Source of the DNA: WHSM01 sp050701815
GTDB lineage: Bacteria > Actinomycetota > Actinomycetes > Mycobacteriales > Micromonosporaceae
NCBI GenBank assembly: GCA_050701815.1
Contig: JBOGDL010000126.1
Coordinates: 1 to 7,065 of the forward strand
DNA length: 7,065 nt
Direction: 5' to 3'
The position numbers and the translations under genes are program-made. Positions 5,749-7,065 of this stretch are shown one piece after another (positions within the stretch are counted from its first letter, which is position 1; each line of letters begins with the position of its first letter). The notes beneath the pieces are model-generated. The model saw only the letters and a list, made by a program, of their open reading frames with translations. It was not told the origin of the DNA and did no database searches.

Positions 5749-6105
5749 CTAGCGATCGCGGCGCGGCTGCCACGGCCAGCGGCCTTCCAGCTCCACCTGC
5801 AGCGAGAAGCTGAGAAGCGTACGCACCAGCACGATCAACGCCAGCACACCCACGGTTCGGAAGGTCGGCGACACCGCCACCGTGCGGATGATGTCGCCGG
5901 CCACCAGGAACTCCAAGCCGAGCAGGATCGAGCGGCCAAGCCCCTGCCGGAACAGCCCGTACGTCGCCAGCGTCGCCTGCCCGCGTAGCACCCGATAGCC
6001 AAAGACGCCGACGGCGATCAGGGCGCCCACCACAATCACCGCCACACCGACCGCGTCGAGCGACGTTCCGGCCACCGCCGCGACCTCAGCGAACTCCACG
6101 AGCAC
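5749..6105 (-). CDS. DUF1622 integral membrane protein
   Basis: A 118-residue membrane protein matching DUF1622, a small family of unknown function. Three hydrophobic spans are seen: about 15-37 (SLDAVGVAVIVVGALIAVGV), 57-79 and 83-103. The family landmarks are present in order: GRSILLGLEFLVAGDIIRTV in span 2 and VRTLLSFSLQVELEGRWPW near the C-terminus, followed by a basic tail. Charged Glu and Asp residues lie inside span 2, as the family pattern requires, which hints at a transport or channel-like role (inference only). The start is GTG at 6105; GTG at 6099 is a good alternative because GGGGGTG stands just before it. With 6105 the gene overlaps the end of the NTF2-like gene by 20 bases, so the two are probably translationally coupled. 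Confidence 0.85.
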   Translation of the reverse strand: MLVEFAEVAAVAGTSLDAVGVAVIVVGALIAVGVFGYRVLRGQATLATYGLFRQGLGRSILLGLEFLVAGDIIRTVAVSPTFRTVGVLALIVLVRTLLSFSLQVELEGRWPWQPRRDR

Positions 6106-6484
6106 CCCCGCCCGCTTCGGACGGCTCTGGCGAGAACGGCCACTCTTCGAAGCTGTGACAGAGCCCGTCGCCGCCGAACCGCAACACCCACAGGTCCCGG
6201 TACTCCGCAGCGACCGGGTCGCCGTACCGGACGAGCACCCGTACCACGGCTTGGTCGCCGTCCACCGCGATGATGTCGCTGCTCATCTGGAACGCCTCGT
6301 CCGGGCCGGCCCGTTCCGCGCCCCACATCCGGGTGATCTCGCCCAGCCCGACCACCGGCTCGGCGTACGGGGTCTGCCGGTAGCTGGCCCCGACGCTGAA
6401 GAGCCCCGCGAGCACGTCCGTGCCTGGGGTCCGCCAGGCCCGCTCGTACGCCGCGACCCATTCGCCCACTCGTTCACGGTCCAT
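6086..6484 (-). CDS. NTF2-like / SnoaL-like protein
   Basis: A 132-residue soluble protein of the NTF2-like superfamily (SnoaL-like/ketosteroid-isomerase fold). It starts with a long helix carrying VGEWVAAYERAWRTPGTD, then LAGLFSVGASYRQTPY with the first strand, EPVVGLGEITRMW as the second helix, and a run of strands: DIIAVDGDQAVVRVLVRY, YRDLWVLRF and a final CHSFEEWPFSP. The length and order fit a single cone-shaped domain. Such proteins range from hydrolases and isomerases to non-enzymatic binding subunits; I see no motif that decides between them. The Gly/Arg-rich tail (about 121-132) overlaps the start of the DUF1622 gene. The ATG at 6484 has only a weak AGG-type ribosome-binding site about 13 bases upstream. 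The LtrA gene lies upstream across 110 bases of repeat-bearing sequence. Confidence 0.82.
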   Translation of the reverse strand: MDRERVGEWVAAYERAWRTPGTDVLAGLFSVGASYRQTPYAEPVVGLGEITRMWGAERAGPDEAFQMSSDIIAVDGDQAVVRVLVRYGDPVAAEYRDLWVLRFGGDGLCHSFEEWPFSPEPSEAGGGARGVR

Positions 6485-6534
6485 GTCGCCAGCCTGACCT
6501 GCGACCCGCCGTCGCGGGCCGCAGCCGAAAAACT

Positions 6535-6587
6535 GGTCAGCAGCCCAGGTCAGCGGGCGCAGCAGGTCAGCTGGTCAGCAGGTCAGC
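6535..6587. repeat. Five GGTCAGC direct repeats
   Basis: Exact GGTCAGC heptamers start at 6535, 6548, 6565, 6573 and 6581. The last three are head-to-tail with an 8-base period (GGTCAGC plus one variable base). Diverged copies flank the run: GCTCAGG at 6593-6599, and an inverted CCTGACC at 6493-6499. The run fills most of the 110-base gap between the LtrA stop and the NTF2-like start. On the transcribed minus strand the unit reads GCTGACC. It could be a multi-site regulator-binding region or a slippage-prone minisatellite. Confidence 0.7.
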
Positions 6588-6594
6588 GGTCTGC

Positions 6595-7065
6595 TCAGGC
6601 GTGGTGAAGCTGGCGCCGCAGCGGCGCGTAATGGTGCGCCTCGTACCCCGCCAGGACCGCGACGATCAGCACCGCCATCGTGAGCGCGACCAGCGGTGGC
6701 GCGAACGCCCCCGCCGGCAGAGCCAGCAGCAGCACCAGCATCGCGACCAACCGGGGAACACTGACATCCCGGTGCATCCGGTACTTGAACACCAGGTGCC
6801 CGAAGAGGTAGGCGAGGAACCCGCCGAACAACGCGGCGGCGTAGAAACCTCCCAGGGGTTTCAGCTCAGCAGCATGCTCCAGCACTCCCTCGATGCCCAG
6901 CGCCACCAGCACCACGCCGGCCACGATCGGGAAGTGCCCGAAGGTGTACGCCTCAAGGGCCGTGTTCGCCCGAGCGGCCTCCGGCAGTTCCGCGAACCGG
7001 CGTTCGCCTGCCACCGACACCACATCGAAGTACAGCCACCACAGGCACACCGCCGCCGCCACGCC
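6595..7065 (-). CDS. LtrA-family (low temperature requirement A) membrane protein, C-terminal part
   Basis: The visible 156 residues are the C-terminal part of an LtrA-like protein (family normally near 380-400 residues); the start is beyond the right edge. A GTG at 7062 is in frame, but it lies within the VAAAVCLWWLYFD stretch that is internal in LtrA proteins, so it is not taken as a start. Landmarks: CLWWLYFD, EAYTFGHFPIVAGVVLVALG, GGFYAAALFGGFLAYLFGHLVFKYR and a last pair of spans before YEAHHYAPLRRQLHHA. About five hydrophobic spans are visible. LtrA was named from a Listeria mutant unable to grow in the cold; its molecular function is unknown. It is on the same strand as the NTF2-like and DUF1622 genes and may head that operon. 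Confidence 0.85.
   Translation of the reverse strand, partial: GVAAAVCLWWLYFDVVSVAGERRFAELPEAARANTALEAYTFGHFPIVAGVVLVALGIEGVLEHAAELKPLGGFYAAALFGGFLAYLFGHLVFKYRMHRDVSVPRLVAMLVLLLALPAGAFAPPLVALTMAVLIVAVLAGYEAHHYAPLRRQLHHA

Noticed and set aside
6535..6587. CRISPR array
   Set aside because: Units are seven bases with 1-10-base spacers, far too short for CRISPR repeats or spacers.

Overview
The window comes from a high-GC actinomycete. The evidence is strong G/C bias at third codon positions, GTG starts, GC-rich ribosome-binding sites, and a set of families typical of Actinobacteria (LtrA, DUF4383, DUF4389, two-domain DUF427). I cannot fix the genus; a Micromonosporaceae or Streptosporangiales relative is a guess.

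Left part (1-2197), a carbohydrate locus. At the left edge, on the minus strand, is the N-terminus of a sugar-binding lipoprotein of an ABC importer. Diverging from it is a GH13 alpha-glucosidase-like enzyme (593-2197). The 339-base gap between them holds a TTGACA-type promoter for the transporter gene, with a near-perfect LacI-family operator (322-337) on its expected transcription start. Together they suggest sugar uptake and cytoplasmic cleavage under one LacI-type repressor.

Middle (2198-3910, plus strand). Two genes of unknown function, each made of two copies of its own domain: a membrane protein with tandem DUF4389 and a soluble protein with tandem DUF427. A DosR/DevR-like palindrome lies upstream of the first gene. 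An unusually long, AT-richer imperfect inverted repeat (3066-3133) separates the two.

Right part (4013-7065, minus strand), in transcription order: an LtrA-family membrane protein (cut by the right edge), a gap with five GGTCAGC direct repeats, an NTF2/SnoaL-like protein overlapping a DUF1622 membrane protein, a DUF4383 membrane protein behind a sigma-B/SigF-like promoter, and a cobalamin-binding-like periplasmic-binding-fold protein without a signal peptide. Genes 3158-3910 and 4013-4897 are convergent.

The concentration of small integral-membrane DUF proteins, with stress-type promoter motifs (DosR-like, SigF-like), suggests an envelope or stress-adaptation island. This is inference. I see no RNA genes, insertion sequences, CRISPR arrays or clear intrinsic terminators with a T-run.
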